Assembly (NCBI GenBank): GCA_022354845.1
Contig: CP031970.1
Coordinates: 1,178,001-1,242,000 of the forward strand
Reading direction: 5' to 3'
From: Streptococcus suis
GTDB taxonomy: Bacteria > Bacillota > Bacilli > Lactobacillales > Streptococcaceae
Length of the DNA stretch: 64,000 nt
In this document: positions 15,724 to 24,551 of the stretch, piece by piece
How the letters are laid out: the number at the start of each line of letters is the position of its first letter
Numbering within the stretch: position 1 is the stretch's first letter
Notes under the pieces: generated by a model
Told to the model about the DNA's origin: nothing
What the model saw: only the letters and a program-made list of their open reading frames with translations
Database searches by the model: none
Made by a program: the position numbers and the translations under genes

Positions 15724-15820
15724 TTTTTCTCCTGTATTCAAAATTACTCTTTTTCGAATATAAATTATTATAAAACAATAATTAGCACTTGTAAAGAAAT
15801 ATATATCAGTACAGATATAC

Positions 15821-16628
15821 GGTTCTGTTGCAAAGTTTTAAATAAAGAATAAAATCCCTTACGGTATCTATGATTTAAGCTGTTATTCCCATTAATACCT
15901 TGATTTCAGTAGACACCGAAAAGCCGAAGAGCGTTCCATTTCTTCGGTTCTTTTTATTTATTCCTCGAATGGTCTCCATGCCCTTAATCGTGGAAGAGGC
16001 TGTACGGAGACTTTGATAAAATTTATTTCGTCGTTTAATAGGTCGATGGTCTTGTTCTATTAAATTATTAAGATACTTCACAGTTCGGTGCTCTGTCTTA
16101 GTATATAAACCCACACTCTGTAACTTTCTAAAGGCGGAGCCAAGAGAAGGTGCTTTATCGGTCACAATTGCTTTCGGCTCACCAAACTGTTTATGGAGTC
16201 GTTTTAAGAAAGCATAGGCTGCTTGCGTATCCCGTTTCTTTCGTAACCAGATATCTAAGGTTAAGCCTTCGGCATCAATTGCACGATAAAGATAATGCCA
16301 ACGTCCCTTAATTTTGATATAGGTTTCGTCCATTTTCCATGAATAGAAGGATTGTCTATTTTTCTTCTTCCAAAGATAATAGAGGACTTTGCTGTACTCT
16401 TGCACCCAACGATAAATCGTAGTATGACAAACATTTATTCCACGATCATATAACAATTCCTGAACTTCACGATAACTTAGATTGTAACGCAGGTAGTAAC
16501 CAACAGCGACAATAATGACGTCTTTTTTGAATTGTTTCCCTTTAAAATGATTCATTACCCTGTCCTCTCTGTCTTTTTTCTCAATTTTACACTAAAATAG
16601 ATTTTTTGGAAAACTTTGCAACAGAACC
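15821..16628 (-). mobile_element. IS1216-type IS6-family element, copy 2
   Basis: 808 bp with the same inverted ends and orientation as copy 1. The flanking octamers AGATATAC and ACTGAGAA do not match each other, nor do they match those of copy 1 in the cross-combination expected of a recent composite insertion. Confidence 0.95.
15875..16555 (-). CDS. IS6-family (IS1216-type) transposase, copy 2
   Basis: 226 residues, nearly identical to copy 1 and closer to the standard sequence (DRGINVCHTTIYRW, IDAEG). All DDE residues and the HTH are present. With copy 1 it brackets 5.4 kb of accessory genes in direct orientation, which allows the block to be excised as a circular translocatable unit by the known IS6 mechanism. 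Confidence 0.95.
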   Translation of the reverse strand: MNHFKGKQFKKDVIIVAVGYYLRYNLSYREVQELLYDRGINVCHTTIYRWVQEYSKVLYYLWKKKNRQSFYSWKMDETYIKIKGRWHYLYRAIDAEGLTLDIWLRKKRDTQAAYAFLKRLHKQFGEPKAIVTDKAPSLGSAFRKLQSVGLYTKTEHRTVKYLNNLIEQDHRPIKRRNKFYQSLRTASSTIKGMETIRGINKKNRRNGTLFGFSVSTEIKVLMGITA

Positions 16629-16768
16629 ACTGAGAAGAAGAGGGAGGATCAAAAAAGCCATCCACAAAGGTAGATAGCTGATAATTGTTTATTTAGTAAT
16701 AGTTGAATCCATAATAATGCTTTTTAGCTTGGAGACATAGACAATTTGTCTCGTAATATACTAGGAAA

Positions 16769-17806
16769 TTACCTCACCTGTCCTCGTTTGTAGGAGTTGT
16801 TATAGACCTGAAAATCATGATCGTGCAACGACTCTGCTGCATCAGCCAACCAATTGACATTTCGTATTAGACCGCGTCCCACTTGAATGAGATCAGCTTG
16901 TCCTGTTTGCAATAGATACTCACCTAACTCCGGATTATGTAACAAACCAACTGCTGTTACTGGAATGGAGACTGCTTGTTTGATTTGTGCTGAAAATGTA
17001 GCTTGATAGCCTCCATAAATAGGAATATTGGGCTTCACATCCATCAAACCACCCGTAGAAATATCTAAACAAGCCACCCCAAGTTCCTCTAGCCATTTGG
17101 CAATTTGTTGGTAATCTTGAAGAGTATTTTGTGTTCCTGTTTCATCATAAGCTGTTGCTGATAAACGCACCCAAATTGGTCCACAAAATACCGTTTTAAC
17201 TCCTTCAATTATCTCCTTCAAAAACCGGAAACGTTTTTCTAAAGTTCCGCCATATTCATCAGAACGTAGGTTAGTTAACGGCTCCAAAAACTCATTTACC
17301 AGGTAACCATGTGCACCATGTATTTCAATCATATCGTAACCAGCATCTTGAGCTCTTCGAGCAGCAGATACAAAAGCTGACTGAACACGTTGAATATCGT
17401 CTAAGGTCATTTCTTTTGGTACTTGATATTCTTTACTGTACCCTACAGCACTTGGGCCGATTGGCTGTAAAGCATCAGCAGCTTTTCGCCCACCATGGCT
17501 AAGCTGAATTCCAACTTTACTTCCAAATGCTTTCAACTCCATTACTAAGTCCGCTAAGGCCCTACCTTGACGATCAGACCATATTCCCAAATCACGATTG
17601 GACAAGCGCCCATCTGGTTCTACCGCAGTAGCCTCTTGGATAATGAGTCCAACCCCACCAATCGCACGCGCCCCATAATGAACATGATGAAAAGCCGTGG
17701 GTAAGCCATCCTCATTTTTAACCTCGTACATGCACATAGGTGGCATAACCACACGATTCTTTAATGACAAACCTGCCATTTCAACTGGTGATAAAAGTAA
17801 AGACAT
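16769..17806 (-). CDS. namA: NADPH dehydrogenase, old yellow enzyme family (YqjM/NamA)
   Basis: 345 residues, a full TIM barrel binding FMN. It has the YqjM-class signatures: C25 and Y27 in MPPMCMYEV (C26/Y28 in YqjM), the substrate-binding pair in IHGAHGYLVNEFLEP, and the FMN phosphate region IQVGRGLIRN. The family reduces activated C=C bonds and nitro compounds and is often induced by electrophiles. A single gene with a MITE-like repeat (17829-17934) just upstream. The RBS is AAAGGAGG. Confidence 0.92.
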   Translation of the reverse strand: MSLLLSPVEMAGLSLKNRVVMPPMCMYEVKNEDGLPTAFHHVHYGARAIGGVGLIIQEATAVEPDGRLSNRDLGIWSDRQGRALADLVMELKAFGSKVGIQLSHGGRKAADALQPIGPSAVGYSKEYQVPKEMTLDDIQRVQSAFVSAARRAQDAGYDMIEIHGAHGYLVNEFLEPLTNLRSDEYGGTLEKRFRFLKEIIEGVKTVFCGPIWVRLSATAYDETGTQNTLQDYQQIAKWLEELGVACLDISTGGLMDVKPNIPIYGGYQATFSAQIKQAVSIPVTAVGLLHNPELGEYLLQTGQADLIQVGRGLIRNVNWLADAAESLHDHDFQVYNNSYKRGQVR

Positions 17807-17828
17807 GAGAACCTCCTTTAAATGCTAA

Positions 17829-17934
17829 TATAGTCATTTGAATTAGCGTAGATGCATCGTCACTTTCGGCTTGCCGTACTCTAGTACTGTCTGCACCGTA
17901 GTTCCTTGTCTGAAAGCTAATTCATTCGACTATA
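17829..17934. repeat. Small inverted-repeat element (MITE-like), upstream of namA
   Basis: The ends TATAGTCATTTGAATTAGC (left) and GCTAATTCATTCGACTATA (right) are inverted copies with small differences. The interior (about 68 bases) includes CGTCAC...CGGCTTGCCGTA, a weak hairpin. The left half recurs at 61349-61402. Confidence 0.65.
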
Positions 17935-18007
17935 CTCAATTAAAATCACTAACTTTAATTAAATAATAGTATACCACGATTCTCGAAAACGTTGGAAAAT
18001 GAAATAG

Positions 18008-18034
18008 AAAAACTCCTTGAAATACACAAGGAGC
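18008..18034 (-). terminator. Terminator of the zinc-ribbon gene
   Basis: On the minus strand GCTCCTTG-TGTATTT-CAAGGAGT is followed by TTTTC, just after the stop at 18041. Confidence 0.75.
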
Positions 18035-18040
18035 GAAAAA

Positions 18041-18310
18041 TTAAGCTTTCCAACGTTGCGTTTTTTTCAACATCATAGGATAACTTGCCTTCATAAAGAA
18101 TTTAACAAGGGCATTACCTTGCCCGTTGGCAATCGCTGTTTTCCCCTTATTTACCATTTGTTCAAATGTAATATCAGGTTCAACAAATGCACCATTTACA
18201 TAGCAATAGGAGCAATAAATCTGTGATTGACTCCCATCTTTTTCACTTCCACGGACATCTTGACCATGCAATTCAAGCGGCATAGAACAAGATTGACAAA
18301 ATTTTTCCAT
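18041..18310 (-). CDS. Small zinc-ribbon protein
   Basis: 89 residues from MEKFCQSCSMPL; two further codons upstream begin with TTG and are not used. Two CxxC knuckles, FCQSC near the start and YCSYC at about 32-36, make a putative zinc ribbon. The conserved remainder (DITFEQMVNKGKTAIA...) is found in many Firmicute proteins annotated only as zinc ribbon domain. No catalytic motif is seen. The gene is single, with its own terminator. Confidence 0.8.
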   Translation of the reverse strand: MEKFCQSCSMPLELHGQDVRGSEKDGSQSQIYCSYCYVNGAFVEPDITFEQMVNKGKTAIANGQGNALVKFFMKASYPMMLKKTQRWKA

Positions 18311-18345
18311 AATCAATACTTCCCTTCTTTTAAGGATTCTATTTT

Positions 18346-19658
18346 TTAATAAAAAATAGGAGCTAATAGCAAGATAACCAACAAAGCTAAAATATGACCT
18401 ACTGTCACCAGAATAAACGAATACTTAAGCCCACGTTTCATACTTAGTCTTGATAGATTATGGAAGGTAATCATCACACCAGACTGAGGCACTACTGTCA
18501 AGATAGCTGACGCAACAACTACCACACGATGAAGCAATTCTGGATTGATACCCATTTTCCATATAAGTAGGCAAAAAATGACTGGAGGCGATACCAACAG
18601 CCCCTGATGAATAGCCAATAATACCACTAACCAATGCTGTCGAGAAAGACAAACTAATCAATGGGGAGCCAGGAATTTGTTGAAACCATTCTTGAATAAC
18701 AGCAAATCCAGCAGACAGGGTTAACACTGTCCCAAAAGCTACAGTGCTAGAAGTCTGAAATGCTGGTACAACAGATGCTATGGTTGCAGTATTTAAAATC
18801 TCTTTTTGGTTTGGTAAGTATGGATAGAAAATCAAGGCTGATAGGATGATAGAGATAAGTAATCCAATTGCTAAGACATTGGGAGTTTGGTTCATAAGGA
18901 AAATCGTTCCAATCAAACTCCATAAAGGCAAAACTTATAGAAACAGATTGGGTGCCTAATCAGCTAATGCTACTGAAGTATCATCCTCTTCCTCTGTATA
19001 AGTTTCTCCATCTGCTAGACTTTTCTTTAAACAGTAGGCCATATAGAGCATTCCGAATACTAATAGTGTTAAACTAGCTGCCAAACTGATAACTGGTGTC
19101 GCTGTCAAACTGGTTCCTAATACCTTTGTTGGAATAACATTTTGAATAGAGGGGGCACCTGGTAAAGTAGCCATTGTGTAGGTCCCTGCTCCCAAAAAGA
19201 CCGGTAGCGGGAAAAGCGCCCAGTTAATATTTAATTCCTTAAAAAGGGGGCGAGACAAAGGGAGTAAAGTAAAAATCACTACAAAGATACTCACGCCACC
19301 ATAGGTTAAAATAGAAGCAATCAATGTAATAGCCAACAAACCTTTATAAGGACTATCTTTGCCCATCACTTTTAAAATACTATTAGCAATCGTCTGCGTA
19401 GCTCCACTTGCTTCCATATACTGGGCTAAAATAGACCCCAACATAAAAATGGCAAAATTATTGATTAAAAAACCAGCTAACCCAGCCATATAAGACTGCT
19501 CTTTCCCCAACATGACTTCCAAAACATTCATTTGGTTTGTCAAGATAATGATTAAACTAGCAAGCGGGGGCAGCAATAATCACATGTAAGTTCTTTGATG
19601 TCCAATAAATAATGGCAATAATAGCCAATAACACTCCTAAAGTCGCTAAGATTGTCAT
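18346..19658 (-). pseudogene. GntP-family permease, multiply broken
   Basis: Remains of a membrane permease of about 430 residues. The gene starts at ATG 19658 (TILATLGVLLAIIAIIYW), whose first bases overlap the folK stop (ATGA). A frameshift falls at a run of five C (19570-19566). The central part, 19565-18956, includes MATLPGAPSIQNVIPT, a typical GntP segment. It ends at TAG (18958-18956), and a second in-frame stop, TAA, follows near 18940. A further frameshift near 18560 moves the C-terminal part (MGINPELLHRVVVVASA) into another frame. Four lesions make it non-functional unless the sequence has errors. Substrate unknown, perhaps a sugar acid. Confidence 0.85.
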
Positions 19659-20155
19659 AAATCTCCTAAAACGTATCTCCTTATCTCATTTTGTTCCCCT
19701 AAATCTCTTAACATTTCTCCAACTGTCTTGTTTAAACCAGGGTGGCAATAATCTATCGCTATATCAGAAAGTGGCTTAAGTACAAAGCCACGCTCATGGG
19801 CATAGGGATGAGGAACGATTAAATTCTCCTCCTGAATCATTTCCTTATTCCAGAACACGATATCCAAATCAATGGTTCGTTGACCCCATTTTTCAATTCT
19901 TACTCTGTCTAGGGCCAGTTCGATTTCCTGACAAACAATGAGAAAATCTTCTGCTGGTAAATTGGTATATACCAAACAAGCCAAATTTAAGAAATCTGCT
20001 TGATCTGTCTTTCCCCAAGCTGGAGTTTTATAAATGGGGGAAACCAAACCAAGTTGGCAGTCTGGATGGTTGTCTAATTGCTCCAAAGCGGCTTGCAAAT
20101 AAGCCAGTCTGTCCCCCATATTACTCCCAATGCTCAGATAGGCATGATTTTTCAT
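19655..20155 (-). CDS. folK: 2-amino-4-hydroxy-6-hydroxymethyldihydropteridine diphosphokinase
   Basis: 166 residues of the HPPK fold. It transfers diphosphate from ATP to the pterin alcohol in folate synthesis. Family segments: YLSIGSNMGDR at the N-terminus, YKTPAWGKTDQADFLNLA (pterin loop), and EKWGQRTIDLDIVFW with the Mg-binding DxD. Its start overlaps the folB stop by four bases. Last intact gene of the folE-folP-folB-folK operon. The following permease is coupled to it but broken. Confidence 0.96.
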   Translation of the reverse strand: MKNHAYLSIGSNMGDRLAYLQAALEQLDNHPDCQLGLVSPIYKTPAWGKTDQADFLNLACLVYTNLPAEDFLIVCQEIELALDRVRIEKWGQRTIDLDIVFWNKEMIQEENLIVPHPYAHERGFVLKPLSDIAIDYCHPGLNKTVGEMLRDLGEQNEIRRYVLGDL

Positions 20156-20514
20156 GGTCGCTCACGCTCCAATTCAATCCCAACAGCATCGTAATGGCCA
20201 GCAATTGGTGGATTTTCCTTGTAAATGGCCAAACGAATCTTTTCCACTTTTGGAAACTGACTAAAAATTTCTTGGCAAATGACACCTGCTACCTTTTCAA
20301 TAAGAAGATATGGCTTTCCCTCCACGACTGCCTTAATCGTTTCAAAAACCATACCATAGTGAACTGTATCTTCTAAATTGTCAGTTTTTGAGGCCGCAGT
20401 TAGGTCAACAAACAAATCACAGTCTACAGTGAAAATTTGACCAAGGACCTGTTCTTCCTTAAAGGCTCCATGATAGCCATAAAATCGACATTTTTCCAGC
20501 GAAATCTTATCCAT
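20152..20514 (-). CDS. folB: Dihydroneopterin aldolase
   Basis: 120 residues, the usual length. It converts dihydroneopterin to 6-hydroxymethyl-dihydropterin plus glycolaldehyde. FYGYHGAFKEEQVLGQIFTVD carries the conserved Y and E of the tetrameric tunnel fold. The catalytic lysine is in AIYKENPPIAGHYDAVGIE. It overlaps folP by eight bases and folK by four, so the operon is tightly coupled. Confidence 0.96.
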   Translation of the reverse strand: MDKISLEKCRFYGYHGAFKEEQVLGQIFTVDCDLFVDLTAASKTDNLEDTVHYGMVFETIKAVVEGKPYLLIEKVAGVICQEIFSQFPKVEKIRLAIYKENPPIAGHYDAVGIELERERP

Positions 20515-21319
20515 TCTGCCCTCCTGCAGTTAACTGAGCCCAAACTTTTACAATATCTCTGTTGGCTGCCACATTATGAACACGGACCATTTTGCATCCC
20601 TTTTGCACTGCCCATGCAGACAGGGCTGCTGTTGCTTGATCACGGTCAACAGGTAAACTATTTCCACCTATTAGGTAATCAACCACCCTTTTGCGAGAAA
20701 TACCAAACAATACTGGGTAACCAAGACTGGTAATTTGGTTCAATCCGTGTAGGAGGTCCAGATTATGTTGGACATTTTTTGAAAAACCAAATCCAGGATC
20801 CAACCAAATGTTATCTGCTGCAACTCCAGCCTCTAAGGCTGCTTGCGCACGCTCCACCAGAAAGTTTTTTACTTCTCCTACAATATCGTCATAGACTTCT
20901 TCTTTTTGATTGTGCATGAGAATGATTGGTACTTTATACTCTGCGGCTAAAGCCAACATATCTCCATCATAAAGGCCAGCCCAAACATCATTCAAGATAT
21001 CCGCACCCGCTTCTAGGGCTGCACGGGCCGTGCTCGTTTTATAGGTGTCAATGCTGACCGAACAATCGTAATTTTCTTTTATTGCACGGATAATCGGAAC
21101 CACTCGTGCGATCTCATCTTCTTCAGACACAAATGTTGCACCAGGTCGCGTGGACTCCCCTCCAACATCGATGACAGTCGCTCCTTCCAACAACAACTTT
21201 TCAACTTGGGCTAGAGCAGACTCGATTTCATTATAGTTACCACCATCTGAAAAAGAATCCGGTGTCACATTGAGTATTCCCATAATTGATATTTGATGGG
21301 CTAATTGTTCAATAGACAT
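20507..21319 (-). CDS. folP: Dihydropteroate synthase (sulfonamide target)
   Basis: 270-residue TIM barrel joining pterin diphosphate and p-aminobenzoate. Signatures: MGILNVTPDSFSDGGNY (loop 1), VIDVGGESTRPGATFVSEEDE (loop 2 with the STRPG motif), and LDPGFGFSKN. The sulfonamide-binding loop 1 and 2 residues look wild type; I see no two-residue insertion of the kind known from resistant pneumococci, but only an alignment would settle this. Second gene of the fol operon. Confidence 0.96.
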   Translation of the reverse strand: MSIEQLAHQISIMGILNVTPDSFSDGGNYNEIESALAQVEKLLLEGATVIDVGGESTRPGATFVSEEDEIARVVPIIRAIKENYDCSVSIDTYKTSTARAALEAGADILNDVWAGLYDGDMLALAAEYKVPIILMHNQKEEVYDDIVGEVKNFLVERAQAALEAGVAADNIWLDPGFGFSKNVQHNLDLLHGLNQITSLGYPVLFGISRKRVVDYLIGGNSLPVDRDQATAALSAWAVQKGCKMVRVHNVAANRDIVKVWAQLTAGGQNG

Positions 21320-21327
21320 AGAACCCC

Positions 21328-21891
21328 CTATTTATTGTGAATCATGGACAAGAGTTCTCGGCGCAAAACAGCATCTTCTTTATATTTTCCAAGAGCAACT
21401 GTGGTCACTGTCTTACTACCAGGTTTGCGTATTCCACGCATACTCATGCACATATGTTCCGCTTCAACCATGACAAATACACCTTCTGGCTCAAGGGCAT
21501 CTTGAAGAGCATGAGCCACTTGATGAGTTAAGCGTTCCTGCAATTGAGGTCGCCGGCTTGCCACCTCCACTGCACGCGCTAGCTTACTCAGACCAGTTAC
21601 ACGGCCTTTGCTTGGAATATAGGCTACATGAGCAATCCCATAAAATGGCACCAAGTGGTGCTCACACATGGAGTGGAAAGGAATATCCTTCACCAAAACA
21701 ACCTCTTCATGACCTTCTGAAAAAACGGCTGTAAACTGGTCTTTGGGATCCTCTTTTAGCCCATTAAACATTTCCAAGTACATCTTAGTCACCCGTTTCG
21801 GTGTATCAAGTAGACCTTCACGGTTTGGATCTTCACCCAATAATTCCAATAATTGGTAAATAGTTTGTTCGATTTGTTCTTGTTTTGACAT
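21328..21891 (-). CDS. folE: GTP cyclohydrolase I
   Basis: 187 residues, type IA enzyme opening the GTP ring to make dihydroneopterin triphosphate. The zinc ligands are visible in [13 protein letters not shown] and [17 protein letters not shown], together with the QERLTHQVA helix. First gene of the fol operon; the folylpolyglutamate synthase gene that often precedes it is not here. A TATAAT at 21924-21919 (minus strand) 28 bases before the ATG is the likely -10 box. The RBS (GGATG) is weak. Confidence 0.96.
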   Translation of the reverse strand: MSKQEQIEQTIYQLLELLGEDPNREGLLDTPKRVTKMYLEMFNGLKEDPKDQFTAVFSEGHEEVVLVKDIPFHSMCEHHLVPFYGIAHVAYIPSKGRVTGLSKLARAVEVASRRPQLQERLTHQVAHALQDALEPEGVFVMVEAEHMCMSMRGIRKPGSKTVTTVALGKYKEDAVLRRELLSMIHNK

Positions 21892-22059
21892 AATACATCC
21901 TAAATCATTTGATTCTTTATTATACCCTAAATTAGATTTTCAGAAAAGACCTTTCATCTTCTCAATTTCAAGACTGTACCCAATCAGAAAACCTCCCAAA
22001 GATTTCTCTCCATTCTCCTTTGTGGTATAATGGAATCATTCATTTACAAGGAGCCCTCT

Positions 22060-22542
22060 ATGACTAAGAAACCAGTCCAATTAGCGACAATTTGTTACAT
22101 TGATAATGGCAAGGAATTTCTCCTCCTTCATCGAAATAAGAAAGAAAATGACGTCCATGAAGGGAAGTGGATTGGGGTGGGTGGCAAACTTGAACCAGGT
22201 GAAACCCCTCAAGCCTGCGCCATTCGTGAAGTCTTTGAGGAGACAGGTCTAACTGTTACAAAGCATGCCTTAAAAGGAATTATCACCTTTCCAGATTTCA
22301 CCCCTAATTGTGATTGGTACACCTATGTCTTTAAAATAACAGGCTTTGAAGGAATAATTATTGAGTGTAATGAAGGTGATTTGGAATGGGTTCCCTACGA
22401 TCAGGTTTTATCAAAGCCGACTTGGGAAGGCGACCGTCATTTTCAACAGTGGCTTCTGGAAAATCGCCCCTTTTTCTCTGCTAGTTTTCAATATGATGGA
22501 GACACACTCGTCGATTATAGTGTCGATTTTTATGGTGAGTAG
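22060..22542 (+). CDS. Nudix hydrolase (MutT/8-oxo-dGTP-type)
   Basis: 160 residues from the ATG at 22060, which follows AAGGAG. The ATG at 22030 overlaps the TATAAT (22025-22030) of the probable promoter and is not used. The Nudix box is GGKLEPGETPQACAIREVFEETG (about 42-64), complete for Mg binding. Streptococcal homologues are annotated as 8-oxo-dGTP diphosphatase, which would make it a guard against oxidised nucleotides; the true substrate is not certain. Confidence 0.9.
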   Translation: MTKKPVQLATICYIDNGKEFLLLHRNKKENDVHEGKWIGVGGKLEPGETPQACAIREVFEETGLTVTKHALKGIITFPDFTPNCDWYTYVFKITGFEGIIIECNEGDLEWVPYDQVLSKPTWEGDRHFQQWLLENRPFFSASFQYDGDTLVDYSVDFYGE

Positions 22543-22570
22543 GCTATCCCATCAGTCTATTTCAAAATAG

Positions 22571-22605
22571 AAAAAAAGCCTTGGTAGACACACAAACCAA
22601 GGTTT
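22571..22605. terminator. Bidirectional terminator between the Nudix and DUF4956 genes
   Basis: CCTTGGT (22579-22585) pairs with ACCAAGG (22596-22602). TTTTCTG follows on the plus strand, and CTTTTTTT follows on the minus strand. Confidence 0.85.
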
Positions 22606-22611
22606 TCTGTA

Positions 22612-23289
22612 TTATAAGAATTTCTTCTTAGGCATTTGTTTATTTAACACAACATCCAGCGGACCCGCTGATAAGACTGTATCTACCAAACGCTTATCTG
22701 TAATTTTCTTATCAAGAAGGACTTGATATTCTAAAACAAGCGCTTCTTTTTTCTTTTTGTATTTAAGGGATAATAAATCAGACTGCTTACAAGACTTACC
22801 AAATTGATTTTCAAAAAACTGATCATAATTGAAATTCATAGGGACTGTCACTAAGAGATGGCGACGATTTTGATTGACTTGAACAAAACTGATGTTTTCA
22901 AAAATCAAGATACAAGCTGATAAGATGACTGTTGTAAATATGGCTAAACCAAGGAAGCCCATTCCTGTTGCAAGACCAATAGCCATCGCCAGCAAGACTG
23001 CAAGCATTTCTTTTGATGAACCTGCTGCCGAGCGGAATTTAATTAGACTAAAGGTCCCCGCTACCGCAACACCTGCACCTAAGTTCCCGTTTACCAAAGA
23101 AATGATAACAGCAATCAAGGCCGGCATGAGACTTAGAGTGATAACGAATTCCTTTGTATAATTCGATTTATATTTGTAAACAGCCGCTAAGAGTACCCCC
23201 ATGGATAGACTGACTCCGAAAACCAGGACCATCTGGACTAGGTTGATACTACTATTGGCTGTTGAAAAGATACTATTATACAGCTGCAT
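22612..23289 (-). CDS. DUF4956 membrane protein, partner of the VTC-type polymerase
   Basis: 225 residues with about four N-terminal membrane helices (residues 18-130). They include the conserved stretch LSLMPALIAVIISLVNGNLGAGVAVAGTFSLIKFRSAAGS. A cytoplasmic C-terminal domain (about 135-225) follows. DUF4956 genes are regularly found beside VTC-domain polyphosphate polymerases, as here, where the two overlap by 14 bases. A role in membrane anchoring or polymer translocation is inference. Bidirectional terminator just downstream. Confidence 0.88.
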   Translation of the reverse strand: MQLYNSIFSTANSSINLVQMVLVFGVSLSMGVLLAAVYKYKSNYTKEFVITLSLMPALIAVIISLVNGNLGAGVAVAGTFSLIKFRSAAGSSKEMLAVLLAMAIGLATGMGFLGLAIFTTVILSACILIFENISFVQVNQNRRHLLVTVPMNFNYDQFFENQFGKSCKQSDLLSLKYKKKKEALVLEYQVLLDKKITDKRLVDTVLSAGPLDVVLNKQMPKKKFL

Positions 23290-24019
23290 GATGAATGACT
23301 TCCTCTTCTACGATGTCGTGGGCTAGCTTATAAGCATTGCCATATTTTGAAAACGATTGTTTTTCGATATTGTATTTTTCCAACAAGGCAACCAACCAAT
23401 CTGGACGTTCCTCTGGAACTTTGATTTCCATGATGACCTTTTTAGGATCTAGCAAGGCTTTACCAAATCTCCCTACCATTACATTGACATTATAGTCACG
23501 ATATACGAGGTTTTTATCAATGGTTAAGCGAACTTTTTTGTCCTTAATACCCTTATATGATACGCGATCATAATAAATATACATTTTAGGTTTGATGACA
23601 CCATAACGTTTTCTCAACTGTTCCAGTTCTGATATTACTTTTTCATCTTTGATAGTAGCATCAATAACACCATTTTTAATGTAATTTGTAACAGATACTG
23701 GATTAGATGTTAGACGATATTTATAGCCAATTTTATTTTCCTTTTTCTTGATTTCCAAAAAGGCTTGACTTGTTTCTGATGGAATTTCATCATACACACG
23801 CATACGAATTTTTTCACGTCCATTTTTCTTAGCAAGAGAATCTTGAATCATATCAAAATCTTCATTGTCAAAGTAAATATTCGTAATCGTTGATGTAGCA
23901 AATTCATCTTCGGTCATATGTTGACGAAGTTCTTTCTCAAATTCTACAAATACATCCATATCAACAATATATTTGGTTTCTTTACGTTTAAATTGCTTTT
24001 GTACGATTCTTGTTTTCAT
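23276..24019 (-). CDS. VTC-domain polyphosphate polymerase-like protein
   Basis: 247 residues of a triphosphate-tunnel (CYTH-like) fold related to yeast Vtc4. The N-terminal FKRKETKYIVD supplies tunnel basic residues, followed by the charged strands REKIRMRVYDE, AFLEIKKKE and VRLTIDKNL and the glutamate-rich IMEIKVPEE. The bacterial members are annotated as polyphosphate polymerases by homology, but other polyanions or spore-coat-type phosphorylation remain possible. First gene of the pair with the DUF4956 protein. The start has a fair RBS (GAGGTAAAGCAATG). Confidence 0.88.
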   Translation of the reverse strand: MKTRIVQKQFKRKETKYIVDMDVFVEFEKELRQHMTEDEFATSTITNIYFDNEDFDMIQDSLAKKNGREKIRMRVYDEIPSETSQAFLEIKKKENKIGYKYRLTSNPVSVTNYIKNGVIDATIKDEKVISELEQLRKRYGVIKPKMYIYYDRVSYKGIKDKKVRLTIDKNLVYRDYNVNVMVGRFGKALLDPKKVIMEIKVPEERPDWLVALLEKYNIEKQSFSKYGNAYKLAHDIVEEEVIHHAAV

Positions 24020-24217
24020 TGCTTTACCTCTTCTATCCTAAATCTTGAATTTTGACAGGTTCCTGTCTTGTTTACAAAATATAGTTTACCGACCAAGCTT
24101 TAAATGAAACTGAAAATAGCATTAAACAAAACTTAAACTGAAGGAAGGTGAAATTCTTTTGTCACATTCTAATCTATGCTACAATAGTCCTATCAATAGT
24201 AAGGCAAGGAGAATCCC

Positions 24218-24520
24218 ATGTACGAATTTGTCCTAGAATACGGCTCTTTCCCCGTAAAACTCAGCGATGGTTTTGTCAACAATCGCTCAGAAATCCCTGA
24301 TTTTCTCAAAGAAGATGAAGAAATGATTGCCCGATTGAATGAGATTAACGAACTCTTCCACCAACTTTTCTTAACCATCGAATGCAAGTTTGACTACATC
24401 GGCAAGCAATTCCCTGACAAGATTGAACAACTACGAGCACTCTATCATCCCCTGGCAGACGATTTACTAGCCAAGTATGGCAACCAGATAGAGTTGAAGA
24501 TTGAACCCTTTATTTTGTAA
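24218..24520 (+). CDS. Hypothetical 100-residue acidic protein
   Basis: Soluble, acidic and mostly helical, with no signal peptide, membrane helix or known catalytic motif: MYEFVLEYGSFPVKLSDGF, then a helix LKEDEEMIARLNEINELFHQLFL. I do not recognise a family. It is divergent from the VTC gene, with a good RBS (AAGGAGAATCCC). It ends convergent with the DUF2087 gene at a shared terminator. Intact coding character and a good RBS support it as real. Confidence 0.7.
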   Translation: MYEFVLEYGSFPVKLSDGFVNNRSEIPDFLKEDEEMIARLNEINELFHQLFLTIECKFDYIGKQFPDKIEQLRALYHPLADDLLAKYGNQIELKIEPFIL

Positions 24521-24523
24521 GAC

Positions 24524-24551
24524 AAAAGAGATGACCGCAATCATCTCTTTT
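24524..24551. terminator. Bidirectional terminator between convergent small genes
   Basis: AAAAGAGATGA (24524-24534) / TCATCTCTTTT (24541-24551) with a six-base loop. The stop codon of the DUF2087 gene lies inside the right arm. Confidence 0.8.

Noticed and set aside
17955..18000. Catabolite-responsive (cre) site upstream of namA
   Set aside because: TCGAAAACGTTGGAAA resembles a cre site, but several consensus positions differ and the -35 region is unclear. Too weak to list.
20507..21319. Sulfonamide-resistance allele of folP
   Set aside because: The loop regions read as intact wild-type motifs, without an obvious insertion. A resistance claim would need an alignment.
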